From Pteria penguin (Eukaryota > Mollusca > Bivalvia > Pterioida > Pteriidae): DNA of 64,000 nt. A model generated the notes under the pieces. The model was not told the origin of the DNA. It saw nothing but the letters and a program-made list of their open reading frames with translations, and made no database searches. Shown in pieces: positions 12,544-23,952 of this stretch. How positions within the stretch are numbered: the first letter of the stretch is position 1; each line of letters starts with the position of its first letter. Both the position numbers and the translations under genes were made by a program. The stretch is taken from NCBI GenBank assembly GCA_035048485.1, contig CM068587.1, positions 44,181,996 through 44,245,995 of the forward strand, written 5' to 3'.

Positions 12544-12961
12544 GCTTTAAGGAATTAATGAATAGTCATGACAAATATGTACCTGTAGGATTAGCAAAGT
12601 TTTGTAAAATAGTAATGTCAATTTTCAGTACCAATTAATATTTCCTTCTTATACAGTCATGTTCATTGTCTGTTTGCAGTAAGCAAATTTTAGTATTAGT
12701 TATTACCATTTGTTTTAGTTGTTATGTTTAGTTATTATTAGTTTTTTTTACTATATTGTGTTCATTCATTTGTACAATTGTTTGCCAAATCATTTTGTAC
12801 TGTTATGCCTCATGTGAGGCCTTCAGTGAAATAAATAAATGTTCAACAAAAAATGTTCAAATGATGTTCATAATTATCAAGATAATAAAAAACTGTAAAG
12901 GACCTGGGCATAATTTTAATATGTCTTTACTGCATAGAAGAAAATTCTAGTACAAAACCAT

Positions 12962-13177
12962 ATGAATAAACAACAAAACACTCGATTGTCCACAAATTTT
13001 CGGCCGCGTGGCCTTTATAAAGTGGGAAATATTGAAAACAGAATATCAAGTTACGTAACGCTTTCATACTCCAGCAATATGGACGTAACTTGATATACTG
13101 TTTTCAATATTTCCCACTTTATAAAGGCCACATGGCCGAAAATTTGTGGACATTCGAGTGTTTTGTTGTTTATTCAT
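12962..13177. mobile_element. 216-bp near-perfect palindrome (fold-back MITE)
   Basis: Left arm 12962-13056 and right arm 13083-13177 are inverted copies of about 95 bp with only a few mismatches; the 26-bp spacer contains CTTTCATACTCCAGCAAT. The termini are ATGAATAAACAACAAAACAC and its complement. The arms contain GGCCTTTATAAAGTGGGAAA. The structure fits a fold-back non-autonomous DNA element; no convincing target duplication is seen. Confidence 0.85.
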
Positions 13178-13677
13178 TACTACTTCCCTACGGAGGACTT
13201 TCATATAATTAGCAAAACCATATGGTTTGTAAAGATTCATAAGTATGAAAAAATATATGTTTATTATATTAATACAATGTAAAAAAAAGTTTACAGAGTG
13301 CCCCGGTATATTAGAGTCAGCTCGTTTACCTTAAACAGAGATGTATCTTTTAACTGTATTTGCATACTGGAATCTTCGAGCAAACCATTAAGCCAAATAA
13401 ATCAGTGTTATTCGTTGATCAAGTTCCGGTACAATAAATGTATTAATTTTCTCCAAAGAAATGCATATATAAAACTTGATATGTCATAATATTCGCATTG
13501 GTCCTTTGACTGTTTAAGAGCAAAATGGTCTGTTCTAAAGCATTTCCGATTTAAAAGGACGTTATAGAGCATCAATATGTATCAAGATTAAGACCATAAA
13601 AACCCCACCAAATATAGTAAATTGCCTTGATTTTGAACATTTAGGAGGTCATATCAAGATATGACCAATTAAAGACA
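13178..13677. other. Intron 5 segment next to exon 5
   Basis: No feature recognised other than a small inverted motif GGTCATATC/GATATGACC at 13647-13667 close to the exon 5 donor. Confidence 0.35.
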
Positions 13678-13683
13678 CTGTAC

Positions 13684-13802
13684 CTGCGCCACAGATCAGC
13701 ATGGTGGTTCCCATGGTAACAGATGCTCGACGACAACTGTAAACAGCGACAGCCAATGGTTCAATCATCGCGCCTTCATCCAATGTCACGTGATCCGGAA
13801 GT
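13684..13802 (-). CDS. SORD: SORD exon 5 (domain junction)
   Basis: 119 nt with acceptor TTTTGTAG (to 13803) and donor GTACAG (13683-13678). It encodes LPDHVTLDEGAMIEPLAVAV, then YSCRRASVTMGTTMLICGA and the first base of Gly179. The GAMIEP motif includes Glu153, equivalent to the conserved active-site Glu155 of human SORD. MLICGAG starts the nucleotide-binding Rossmann fold. Phases are 2 at the left join (AA|A, Lys) and 1 at the right join (G|GA, Gly). The exon lies between the large LINE-bearing intron 5 and the minisatellite-bearing intron 4. Confidence 0.92.
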
Positions 13803-13814
13803 CTACAAAAGACG

Positions 13815-15025
13815 ACACAACAAGAAATGACTCCTACTCAATTATTTTCATGTACTGAATGCAAAACAAAGCACCTCTACCACAATATTTTCTCTGAAGA
13901 TGCATAACTTAAATTGGAAGTAGCATGATATCACCCGCTGCAATCCACAAAATTGTGATAAACTGATTTTTTATGAGTGCGATAACCAAGTTCTAGTCAT
14001 TTTGTATTTGACTAATTGAATTTACAGTATTCTTCACTAATGTTACAAAACGAACAAAAAAGTATGTTGTATGTTCTTCATTGCAGAAAGCAATATAGGC
14101 AATTGAAATGCAATGTCCTGTATGTGATATTTATTTATGTTCCTTTGATTTCTTCCAACTTATTTCATCTTCCACTCTTTCTTTTGCTTCCTATTAGGTA
14201 GAGTATTTTTCCTTTTGTCTAATTTTTAAAATAGAGTCTGTGTCGGCAATCAGTTGCAGTTTGCTGTTATACATGGCGGTTTGTTATGTAAAACACAAAA
14301 TAAAACTCCGAAACGTCAACCCGGCGGAAATCTGCCCTTTCAATGATAAATCTTGCCCCTTTCACTAACAATCATGAGTGAACCCGTAAACGTATTTGAA
14401 CCCCGTAAGCTGCAAGCAAATACGTTTCACTAAGAATCGTAAGCGTAGGCTCTCAATGAAAATTCATCGCAGGTTACGTGAAGTACAAATTCGTAGTTGA
14501 TTCCCGTAAATACATGATTTATGGGATAAGTTACGGGGTGTCCAACCTGTCGTACTGTCGCACGATCGTGTGGCGGAAAGGCCAAAACGTGCGACAAGCA
14601 CTTTTCAGGTATAACCCCTTTTTGCAGCAATTTTACACTGAAATACACACAGTATACTTCACAATGTGTAACATTCTACAGAAAGTCTTCTTTACTATCT
14701 TGTCACTATAAGTTATTATTTGGTAGACTGAAAGCCGTGAAGTTGCCATAAATGATGATATTGCCCTTTGTAATTTATATGGATGATTAATAGTTTAGTC
14801 AATAAAAATCTACAACTCACTATGATCAGTAGGCATGGCTACCTGTAACACGAGGCAAAAATATTATAGGACAGTGGCCTTTTGCACAGAAACGCAAATT
14901 AATACACAGAAATATCCACGATATAGGTCTGTTATGATTAATATTATAAGCTACCGTAATATTCGGAAATACATTGTGGTGTTATGGTACAATTGTGGTT
15001 TTATGGTGTAATTGACAAAGTATTT
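13815..15025. other. Intron 4 segment without recognisable gene
   Basis: AT-rich with a CG-containing stretch at 14290-14610 holding repeated CGTAA and ACGTTTCA-like words. Frames of 60-77 codons here show no domain. Nothing supported. Confidence 0.35.
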
Positions 15026-15029
15026 CGTC

Positions 15030-15128
15030 GCTTACAACAAATATCATGGAGGCGGGAGGCAGCCAAACTCGGGATTGGCCCTCGATCGACTATATCATAA
15101 GCCAAGCGCTTCACCACTTCACTAAATC
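15030..15128 (-). mobile_element. Degenerate tRNA-derived SINE, minus orientation
   Basis: Read on the minus strand it gives GAAGCGCTTGGCTTATGATA, a disrupted B-box area, GGCTGCCTCCCGCCTCCATG, and GTAAGCGACGAAATAC. This matches the SINE at 63200-63370 (GCGCTTGGCTTGCGGC, CCTCCTGCTTCCATG, AAAGCGACGTAAAACACC). Confidence 0.65.
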
Positions 15129-15258
15129 TGCTCAAATTCTGGTATGAAATAATGTTATTGAATGGTAAGAAGAATATGAAATTGAATTGTTTTAATTTAG
15201 AGTAAATGGTTCTGAGAATGAGTGTTAAGGTTTGGTATTAAAGTGATGTGAAATTCCA

Positions 15259-15352
15259 CATGCCATTGTGTATCATGCCATTGTGTATCATGCCATTGTG
15301 TATCATGCTATTGTGTATCATGCTATTGTGTATCACGCTATTGTGTATCATG
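15259..15352. repeat. 15-bp tandem repeat, about 6 copies
   Basis: CATGCCATTGTGTAT repeated with small changes (GCTATTG, CACGCTATTG). It lies just before the 47-bp satellite. Confidence 0.88.
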
Positions 15353-15402
15353 ACACTGGGCCTTGGTTTATACTGTCTCCTCCGGGGGAGGAAGAGATGA
15401 TA

Positions 15403-17584
15403 CACATTAGATAACTCCTACCCGACCGCTCAGCTAGGACTGTAGTCGTCACATTAGATAACTCCTACCCGGCCGCTCAGCTAGGACTGTAGTCGTCACA
15501 TTAGATAACTCCTAATTGACCGCTTATCTAGGACTGTAGTCGTCACATTAGATAACTCCTACCCGGCCGTTTATCTAGGACTGTAGTCGTCACATTAGAT
15601 AACTCCTAACCGACCGCTTATCTAGGACAGTAGTCGTCACATTAGATAGCTCCTACCTGACCGCTCAGCTAGGACTGTAGTCGTCACATTAGATAACTCC
15701 TACCCGGCCGCTTATCTAGGACTGTAGTCGTCACATTAGATAACTCCTAACCGACCGCTTATCTAGGACTGTAGTCGTCACATTAGATAACTCCTACCCG
15801 ACCGCTTATCTAGGACTGTAGTCGTCACATTAGATAACTCCTACCCGACCGCTTATCTAGGACTGTAGTCGTCACATTAGATAACTCCTACCCGGCCGCT
15901 TATCTAGGACTGTAGTCGTCACATTAGATAACTCCTACCCGACCGCTTATCTAGGACTGTAGTCGTCACATTAGATAACTCCTACCCGACCGCTCAGCTA
16001 GGACTGTAGTCGTCACATTAGATAACTCCTACCCGGCCGCTTATCTAGGACTGTAGTCGTCACATTAGATAACTCCTACCCGACCGCTCAGCTAGGACAG
16101 TAGTCGTCACATTAGATAACTCCTACCCGATTGCTCAGCTAGGACAGTAGTCGTCACATTAGATGAATACTACCTGACCGCTTATCTAGGACTGTAGTCG
16201 TCACATTAGATAACTCCTACCCGGCCGCTCAGCTAGGACTGTAGTCGTCACATTAGATAACTCCTAACCGACCGCTCAGCTAGGACAGTAGTCGTCACAT
16301 TAGATAGCTCCTACCTGACCGCTCAGCTAGGACTGTAGTCGTCACATTAGATAACTCCTACCCGGCCGCTTATCTAGGACTGTAGTCGTCACATTAGATA
16401 ACTCCTACCCGACCGCTTATCTAGGACTGTAGTCGTCACATTAGATAACTCCTACCCGGCCGCTTATCTAGGACTGTAGTCGTCACATTAGATAACTCCT
16501 ACCCGACCGCTTATCTAGGACTGTAGTCGTCACATTAGATAACTCCTACCCGACCGCTCAGCTAGGACTGTAGTCGTCACATTAGATAACTCCTACCCGG
16601 CCGCTTATCTAGGACTGTAGTCGTCACATTAGATAACTCCTACCCGACCGCTCAGCTAGGACAGTAGTCGTCACATTAGATAACTCCTACCCGATTGCTC
16701 AGCTAGGACAGTAGTCGTCACATTAGATGAATACTACCTGACCGCTTATCTAGGACTGTAGTCGTCACATTAGATAACTCCTACCCGGCCGCTCAGCTAG
16801 GACTGTAGTCGTCACATTAGATAACTCCTACCCGACCGCTCAGCTAGGACAGCAGTCGTCACATTAGATAACTCCTACCCGACCGCTCAGCTAGGACTGT
16901 AGTCGTCACATTAGATAACTCCTACCCGACCGCTTATCTAGGACTGTAGTCGTCACATTAGATAACTCCTACCCGGCCGCTTATCTAGGACTGTAGTCGT
17001 AACATTAGATAACTCCTACCCGCCGCTCAGCTAGGACTGTAGTCGTCACATTAGATAACTCCTACCCGGCCGCTTATCTAGGACTGTAGTCGTCACATTA
17101 GATAACTCCTACCCGGCCGCTTATCTAGGACTGTAGTCGTCACATTAGATAACTCCTACCCGGCCGCTTATCTAGGACTGTAGTCGTCACATTAGATAAC
17201 TCCTACCCGACCGCTTATCTAGGACTGTAGTCGTCACATTAGATAACTCCTACCTGACCGTTTATCTAGGAATGTAGACGTCACATTAGATAACTCCTAC
17301 CCGACCGCTTATCTAGAACTGTAGTCGTCATATTAGATAACTCCTACCTGACCGCTTATCTAGGACTGTAGTCGTCACATTAGATAACTCCTACCTGACC
17401 GCTCAGCTAGGACTGTAGTCGTCACATTAGATAACTCCTACCCGACCGCTTATCTAGGACTGTAGTTGTCACATTAGATAACTCCTAACCGACCGCTTAT
17501 CTAGGACTGTAGTCGTCAATAAGATAAATCCCTGCCGACCGTTCAGCTAGGAGAGTCGTCGTCACATAAGATAAATACTACCAG
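15403..17584. repeat. 47-bp minisatellite, homogeneous block (about 46 copies)
   Basis: Unit of 47 bp: CACATTAGATAACTCCTACC, CGACCGCTTATCTAGGACTG, TAGTCGT. Two main variants alternate at the same place (CTTATCTAGG versus CTCAGCTAGG) and at CGACCG versus CGGCCG. Rare variants mark higher-order structure: AGATGAATACTACCTG occurs at 16161 and 16725, exactly 564 bp (12 units) apart in the same context. It lies in intron 4 of SORD. Confidence 0.95.
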
Positions 17585-17802
17585 GGTCCGGCGCCATAAA
17601 CTGAGAATATACCTAAGTCAAAAATGTATTTTAATTTATTCCATTATCAAACGTTGAAATAAATTTAAATGCAGAATGGTTTTATTCTATTTATCAGTAG
17701 AATAAAACTAAATAAAATCCAAATCCCGGCTATTAATTCATTGATGACTAGAAGAATATGAATGTTTTACTTAAGTATATTCTCAGTGTATGGCGCCGGA
17801 CC
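17585..17802. mobile_element. 218-bp MITE inserted in the 47-bp array
   Basis: Terminal inverted repeats of about 28 bp: GGTCCGGCGCCATAAACTGA at left and the inverse of GTATATTCTCAGTGTATGGC then GCCGGACC at right (one or two mismatches). It is flanked by CAG on both sides (17582-17584 and 17803-17805), and the empty site TACCAGACCGC is seen at about 18066, so a 3-bp target duplication is likely. TIRs starting GG(G) with a 3-bp duplication are compatible with PIF/Harbinger-type elements; this assignment is tentative. Confidence 0.8.
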
Positions 17803-19535
17803 CAGACCGCTCAGCTCGTCACATAAATCCTACCTGTCCGCTGAGCTTGGACAGTAGTCGTCACATAAGATAAATCCTACCTGTCCGCTGAGCTTGGACA
17901 GTAGTCGTCACATAAGATAAATCCTACCCGACCGTTCAGCTCGGACAGTAGTCGTCAAACAACATAAATCGTACCCGACCGCTGAGCTCCGACAATGGTC
18001 GTCACGTTAGATAAATCTTACCCGACCGCTCATCTCGAACAGTAGTCGTCACATTAGATAAATACTACCAGACCGCCAGTAAGAGATATTACCTGACCGC
18101 TCAGCTAGGAAAGTAGCCGTCAATAAAATAAATCCTTCCCGACCGCTCAGCTCGGACAGTAGTCGTCACACAACATATATCGTACGCGTCTGCTGAGCTT
18201 GGACAGTGATCGCCACATTAGATAAATTTTAACCGACTCAAGTCGGACAGCAACTGTCACATTAGATTAATCCTATCCGACCTCTCAACTCGGACAGTAG
18301 TCGTTACTTAGGATAAATCCTACCCGACCGCTGTGTTCGGACAGTAGTCGTCAAATCAGATCCTACCCGACTACTGAGCTAGGTCAGTAGTCGTTACATT
18401 GGATAATTCTTACCCGACAGCTCAGCTAGGACAGTAGTCGTCATATAAGACAAATCCTACCCGACTGCTGAGCCAGGACAGTAGTGGTCACATAAGATAA
18501 ATCATAACTGAACTCTAAGCTAGGACAGCAGTCGTCACTAGGATAAATCTTACCTAACCGCTCATCTCGGACAGCAGTCGTCACATTAGATAAATCCTAC
18601 CCGACGGCTCAGCTCGGACAGTAGACGTCACAAAAGATAAATCCTAACCGACTGCTGAGCTCAGACAGTGGTCGTCACATTAGATAAATCCTTCCTGACC
18701 GCATAGCTAGGGGAATAGTCGACACATAAGATAAATCCTACTTGAATGCTCAGCTCGGACACTAGTCGTCACTTAAGATAAATCCTACCCAACCGCTCAG
18801 CTCGGACAGTAGACGTCACATAAACTAAATCCTGCCTGACTGCTCAGCTAGAAAAGGAGTCGTCACATTAGATAATTCCTACCCAACTGCTGACTAGGAC
18901 AATGGTCGTTACATTAGATAAATCCTACCCGACTGTTCAGCCAGGACAGTAGTCGTCATACAACATAAATCGTACGCTACTGCTGAGCTTGGACAGTTAT
19001 CGTCACACTAGATAAATCTTACCCGACCGCTCAGCTCGGACAGCAGTTGTTACATTAGATAAAACTTCCCGACGGCTCAGCTCGGACACTTGTCACATAA
19101 GATAAATCCTACCTGCCCGCATAGCTAGGACAATAGTCGTTTCATAGGATAAATCTTACCCGAAGGCTCAACTCGGACACTATTCGTCATATAATATAAA
19201 TCCTACCCAACCGCTCAGCTCGGACAGCAGTCGTCACATACAAGTAAGATAAATCTTATCCGATCGTTTAGGGAAGACAGTAGTCGTCACATAAGATAAA
19301 TCATACATGACCGCTCAGCTAGGACAGCAGTCGTCACATTAGATAAATCCTACCCTACTGCTCAGCTAGGATAGTATTCGTCACATAAGATAAATCCTAC
19401 TCGACGGCTCAGCTCGGGCACTAGTCGTCACATAAGATACATCCTACCAGGACAGTAGTCGTCACATAAGCTAGATCCTACCCGACCACTGACCTCGGAC
19501 AGTGGTCGTCACATTAGGTAGGACAGTAGTCGTCA
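17803..19535. repeat. Diverged part of the 47-bp minisatellite
   Basis: The same unit as the left block but with older-looking copies: CACATAAGATAAATCCTACC, CGACCGCTCAGCTCGGACAG, TAGTCGT. Copies differ at 10-25 percent of positions and several are truncated. The sudden change from homogeneous to diverged coincides with the MITE at 17585-17802. Confidence 0.9.
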
Positions 19536-19737
19536 TCCGTGCTGTAGCATGTTGTTGATGTTTGCTGTGTTATGTGTTGTTAATGTTTGTTGTTGATGTA
19601 TGTAGTATATGTAATATTTAGTGTTGTGACATGTTGTTGATTTTCGGTCTTGTTATAATGTTGTTGATCTTTGATGTTGTGATATATATTGATATTCATC
19701 AAGTTTATAACAAAATCAGTCCCTCCATTATACTCAC

Positions 19738-19897
19738 TTGAAACAGAAATCAGCAGGGTGTTTGAAGAATCGACACAAATTTCCGTCATCTGGGGGCGTG
19801 GCACAGAAGATTATATCCGGACACAGGTTGTATCGTCCACTCTTGCATAGTCTACAGTATCTGCAAGGGACACCGGGCTCGATCGCCACTCTGTCCC
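19738..19897 (-). CDS. SORD: SORD exon 4 (structural zinc lobe)
   Basis: 160 nt between acceptor TTTCAG (to 19898) and donor GTGAGTA (19737-19731). It encodes [10 protein letters not shown] followed by a cysteine-rich lobe and the family signature [20 protein letters not shown]. The cysteines are spaced C-x2-C-x2-C-x7-C (Cys97, Cys100, Cys103, Cys111), the classical structural zinc site of alcohol and polyol dehydrogenases. Mammalian SORD has lost this site, whereas plant, yeast and some invertebrate enzymes keep it. The exon ends AA|, completed to Lys by exon 5. Intron 3, between exons 3 and 4, is the only short one (505 bp). Confidence 0.93.
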
Positions 19898-20402
19898 CTG
19901 AAACAAAGATCCATTCTTCTATATTAATATGCTTCATGTTTACATGTCAATAGTACATCCTATACATTTGAAATCAAACTGTATATCTCAAATGATTTAC
20001 AAACACAATGATGTGCTTATGAGCACAAGAATACTGGGAATGACATACAATATTAGAGGTATTACAATAATGGAGATACACATGACCTGCACTTGGTCTA
20101 ATTTTGTATATAATAACTTTGAGGCTTAAATTGAGACAGTATGTTTACAATGAAATACTTTGAGAGGACAGACCAATCTTTTCAACAATCAGGTTTTTTA
20201 TAATGCCTATACATGTATATAGTTTTCATAAACTGTCGTTATTTTTCACATCGTTGTTTGGTGAATCCCTTTCTTTCCCTTTTCCTTAGTCCGTCACAAA
20301 TAATCAAGTTCCTCTTAAACGTTTTTTACGTTCAAATGTTGTTCAGTGTTTAATGTAATGTTTGACAAGCGGCCCAACGTTCTGTGCAGTGAAAGATCTC
20401 AC

Positions 20403-20567
20403 CTTCTTTCAAATTCTTGACGGCGTTGCCAATCTTAATAACCGTACCACTAGCCTCGTGACCCATTACCATGGGCTTTTTTAATATGAATCGTCCGCAT
20501 TTCCCAGACGACCAATACTTGATATCAGATCCACAAATACCAACAGATCCAATGGCCAGGAGAACAT
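20403..20567 (-). CDS. SORD: SORD exon 3 (catalytic zinc region)
   Basis: 165 nt with acceptor TTTTTACAG ending at 20568 and donor GTGAGA at 20402-20397. It encodes residues 32-85 of the joined protein. [12 protein letters not shown] carries the catalytic zinc cysteine (Cys42), and [12 protein letters not shown] carries His67 and Glu68, the other ligands of the GHE motif. This is the GroES-like N-terminal domain of the zinc-dependent medium-chain dehydrogenases. The exon starts in phase 1 and ends GAA G|, completed to Gly by exon 4. The predicted catalytic residues are all present, which argues for an active enzyme. Confidence 0.92.
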
Positions 20568-20569
20568 CT

Positions 20570-21290
20570 GTAAAAAGAATACATTTATATACGGTATGTT
20601 AAAAGCCATATGTAGATACAGCCGCAAGGTTGTGATGTACAAATACACATAGTCACATTGTAGTGGTGCAGATACAGTTGCAACAGTGGTGGATTATATA
20701 TAGGCGCAAGATGATTGTCTATATGTATATAGCCGCACAGTGGTGGTGCAGAAACAGTGAAGGATTGCAGCAAAGGTCTAAATCCTTGATTGTCCAACTG
20801 GCAAATGTCGATATTGCACATTATATCACAAAGACAATTTGTGATAAATTGCTATACAAACAATTTCTGTTAGAACTGTGACTTTGATCTATTTGTTTAT
20901 GTTACTATTTCATCTTAACTCATAATTTGACATTCTCACTACTGGAAATTTCAGACTTCTTAAATGACGTGTTAATTGATTTAATTGATATGCTTTATTT
21001 TGATCGGTGCCATCGCTAATCTTTTCACATCTGGACATTTTTAAAGGCAACTAAGAAAATAACCATAAAGTTTTCATTGTTGTAAATCGTGATATATACT
21101 ATGTTTGTATTTTGTATAGTTAGTTAGTACCTAGGTTTCGGACTCTACGGGTGTAATTTTGGATCACCAGGATTCACCCACCGACCTAGTCATTAAAGTG
21201 CTACGTTTTAATGTTTATAACATCTCACTTTTTCATTGTCGCCGGAAATACACACATTATGTATTCTCCCTGGTGATAGTTATATAAAAA
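20570..21290. other. Intron 2, near exon 3: no feature
   Basis: No gene or mobile element recognised. Imperfect GTGGTG/GCAGA/ACAGT-containing repeats occur around 20660-20760. Confidence 0.35.
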
Positions 21291-21294
21291 GATT

Positions 21295-21417
21295 TATATA
21301 AAGCACAAAGCTATAACGTGAACAACAATGTAATAAACGACCTTGAGTATTTTATAATTATAAGATAATTTCTTACATTATTGTTCACGTTATACCTTTG
21401 TGCTTTATGCCTATATA
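21295..21417. mobile_element. Small inverted-repeat element (hairpin)
   Basis: Arms TATAAAGCACAAAGCTATAA / CGTGAACAACAATGTAA at 21295-21334 and the complement at 21373-21417, about 40 bp each with a few mismatches, around a 38-bp AT-rich spacer. It could form a stable hairpin; probably a miniature inverted-repeat element. Confidence 0.7.
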
Positions 21418-21764
21418 TCAACCGTGTGTCAATGCAAGTCGCTAAAGAATCAGAGAAGTCAATTATAGAAGCACAAGAAAGCGACACACGACACTAAAAT
21501 ATAGAAAAATAGAGTCAAATTTTCCTCAGGACAAAACAAATAAACAACTACATAAATAGAAATATGAAAAAAAGAAAACTATTATACTGACATACTAACA
21601 ATTTTTACCAGTTTAACATTGGTTACCATTTGCGAGCTCTGTTGCTTTCTGATAACTATTGTTGATAACTCATCTTCACGAGTCAAGGGGTTGCGCGTAG
21701 CACTAGAATTATTTTGTATTTAAAACATTGCCATGCTTGTGGAACTGTGTGGAACTTGTGATGC

Positions 21765-21945
21765 CCTTAGTGGCAGTCGGTCACAAAAACTTTAACCTTG
21801 GTCATAACTTTTTAACCGTAAGACGTAGGGCCTTCATATTTGGAATGTGTGTCTGTTGACATGCATAAATATGACAATATGTCACATATCACTGCACCCT
21901 ACTGATAGAACCCCGAAAGCGGGGGAAAACAATTCCCTGAATTTG
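21765..21945. repeat. Dispersed repeat, copy 1
   Basis: CACAAAAACTTTAACCTTGG, TCATAACTTTTTAACCGTAA, GACGTAGGGCCTTCAT and the ending CTGATAGAACCCCGAAAGCG are shared with 44255-44600. This is a dispersed non-coding repeat; no protein is encoded. Confidence 0.8.
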
Positions 21946-22176
21946 CTTGTTAGAGAAGTATTAGCTAATGTAGAGCTACCAATAGGAGAAGTATTATGTA
22001 ACACACCCCTTCCCTTCCAATAATAAAAGCAATCTGTTTGAATAAGTGTTACTTCCGTTTCAGACGTTAGCTGTTAGACTAAATTTTTCATATTGCTGAT
22101 GAATAGGGTCGGTAAGTCTCGTCATGTGACCTCCGAGACTTTACGAGATTTATCACTTCCGGGTACATCGTAGAAA

Positions 22177-22269
22177 ATGGCTCTATCACTGCAGTACGGG
22201 GCGAACTACATGAACAAACAATCTAAGCCGTCTGGTAAAAATGAAGTACCTGTAGATGTGGCCGTGTAA
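22177..22269 (+). CDS. Possible first exon of a nested gene (weak)
   Basis: A 30-codon frame starting MALSLQYGANYMNKQSKPSG and ending at TAA 22267. The upstream 60 bp contain CACTTCCGGG, the ETS-type element common in housekeeping promoters, and CATGTGAC, an E-box, within a local rise in CpG. A GT at 22235 (TCTG|GTAAAA) could be a splice donor, which would make this an initial exon read opposite to SORD inside its intron 2. The SWIM-motif segment at 23953 is on the same strand and could belong to the same gene. I do not recognise the peptide with certainty; this is inference. Confidence 0.3.
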   Translation: MALSLQYGANYMNKQSKPSGKNEVPVDVAV

Positions 22270-22794
22270 AGCGATTCACCATACTTAGATCAGAGACATA
22301 TATATATATATGTGTATATATGTCTCTGCTTAGATGAATAAGAGTTATAAATGTAAATATCCAAGCGTCAATGCGGGGTTAAATCATACAAAGTGCAGGT
22401 ATGTCAGTGCAGGGTACCGTCAGTGCAGTAACGTAAAGTCGTAAGATTTAGAGGTTACTGTAGGTGTGTGTACGTGTGTTTGTGTGTGTGTGCAGGGAGA
22501 GAGAGAGGATAACAAGATTCTGTATTTTTTATTATCAAGTAGTAATGACGTAGAAAAGTATATTTAAATGTATAATCTATGTACAATAATTATATTCCTT
22601 ATTAGTTATTATAGTATTAGCAAGGCCAAGGAAGCTTAAAGATATCCGACTCGGCCGTAGAGCCAAAATAATGGCGAAAGCCACTGTTGCGTGACAAATA
22701 ATATATGCATGTACATCAAGTAACACAAAGATCTATCTACCTAAAAACAAACATAATGTATGCGATATACATGATCATCAAATCATTCACAATA

Positions 22795-23425
22795 TTAATT
22801 GGTCTGGGTACTACGAATTACCGAAAACACCGACAGTTACCTAAAACATGGGGCAAAGTACCGAAGACACGCTTGTATGTACGGAAAACATGCATTGTGA
22901 TATGCTGTTGATATATATAAACATTTTCTAACCAGTGTTTAACTTGTATTTTTTTCCTTTTTGCTACAAATGGCAATAATAATTAACACCTGCAGTAACA
23001 AGCCATCACTGTATGGCTCAGTTCAAGCTCAGATGATCTCTTGTCAACATTAAATGTAATCAACTGCATTACTATATAAGTTAAAAGTTAGAAAAGAAAT
23101 GAAAGTTAACATTATATGATAGATAAAATTTGTTATGGCAGAGACAGAAAAAATATCCAGTCCATTTTGCAAGTGTTCAGGGCAGTTTCGTGCTGTGTAC
23201 TGTCTCCATTCAAAATTATCATGTTTAAGGCAAGATTGTACTCTTCAAAACACGACTTTCAGCTCTTTTTGATCTGGGGATCTAAAGGTATATGCATGTA
23301 GCGCCAACCAAAATGTGTTTTCGGTGCATACATTTGTACATGCATGTTTTTGATACTTCGTCCCATGTTTTCGGTAAATATCAGTGTTTTTCGGTAATTC
23401 GTAGAACCGATTGGTCTATCAATAA
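22795..23425. mobile_element. Inverted-repeat pair, possible non-autonomous DNA element
   Basis: Segment 22795-22905 (CTACGAATTACCGAAAACAC, ACCTAAAACATGGGGCAAAG) is inverted at 23305-23420 (reading on the minus strand CTACGAATTACCGAAAAACA, ACCGAAAACATGGGACGAAG). The arms are about 110 bp and roughly 80 percent identical, with about 400 bp between. Short CCGAAAAC words repeat inside each arm. The ends and any target duplication are unclear. Confidence 0.6.
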
Positions 23426-23952
23426 GATGTAAAAATTGACTATTTAACATTTATAAATAGTCCAGACATAAATAGATATATATCTACAATACAGATTAAT
23501 AAACATTGTTCATGAATCATGTACATGTACATGTAGATCTATTGTGCGTATCATGTAGGGGTGGGATGCATTGTTAAGGGTAGTTACAGGGCAACAGTGA
23601 GGGATAGTTAGCTTTTATCATCACTTTCCAATGCAGTTTACCATTGAGAACAATATTAATGTTTAATTAAGATTCAAGATTTTATTGACATAAACCATAC
23701 ATGTTGGCATTATCAATATTATAACAGAATATTCAACTAAAGATAAATAAAGTACGAATGAACAGGTTATAATAAAATATTACATGCATAGATCTATAAT
23801 ATATCAGACATTCTTAATTAAGAACTAGCAATCCCTCTTTAACACACCAATGTGCATATGGGCATTACATTAGTAAAGTAGGTTCGATTCCTACCATTGG
23901 TTTCATGTTGAGGGATTGATTTCATTTCTTTCATAAAATTGTACACAAATAG

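Larger units (their letters stand above)
8101..12860 (+). mobile_element. CR1/jockey-type LINE, near full length, ORF2 broken
   Basis: A non-LTR retrotransposon in sense opposite to SORD, inside intron 5. Order: ORF1 (8133-8975), ORF2 endonuclease (9063-10000), reverse transcriptase (10500-11900), C-terminal cysteine motif (about 12400-12480), then a 3' untranslated region ending TGAAATAAATAAATGTTCAA followed by imperfect ATGTTCAA repeats. The short-repeat tail rather than poly(A) fits CR1-like elements. No clear target-site duplication was found, so both ends are approximate. ORF1 is open, while ORF2 carries several nonsense changes and frameshifts, so the copy is dead for replication in cis. 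Confidence 0.85.

Noticed and set aside
15403..19535. Regular 47-bp spacing resembling a CRISPR array
   Set aside because: There are no unique spacers: the whole unit is repeated. The DNA is eukaryotic and no cas genes are present.
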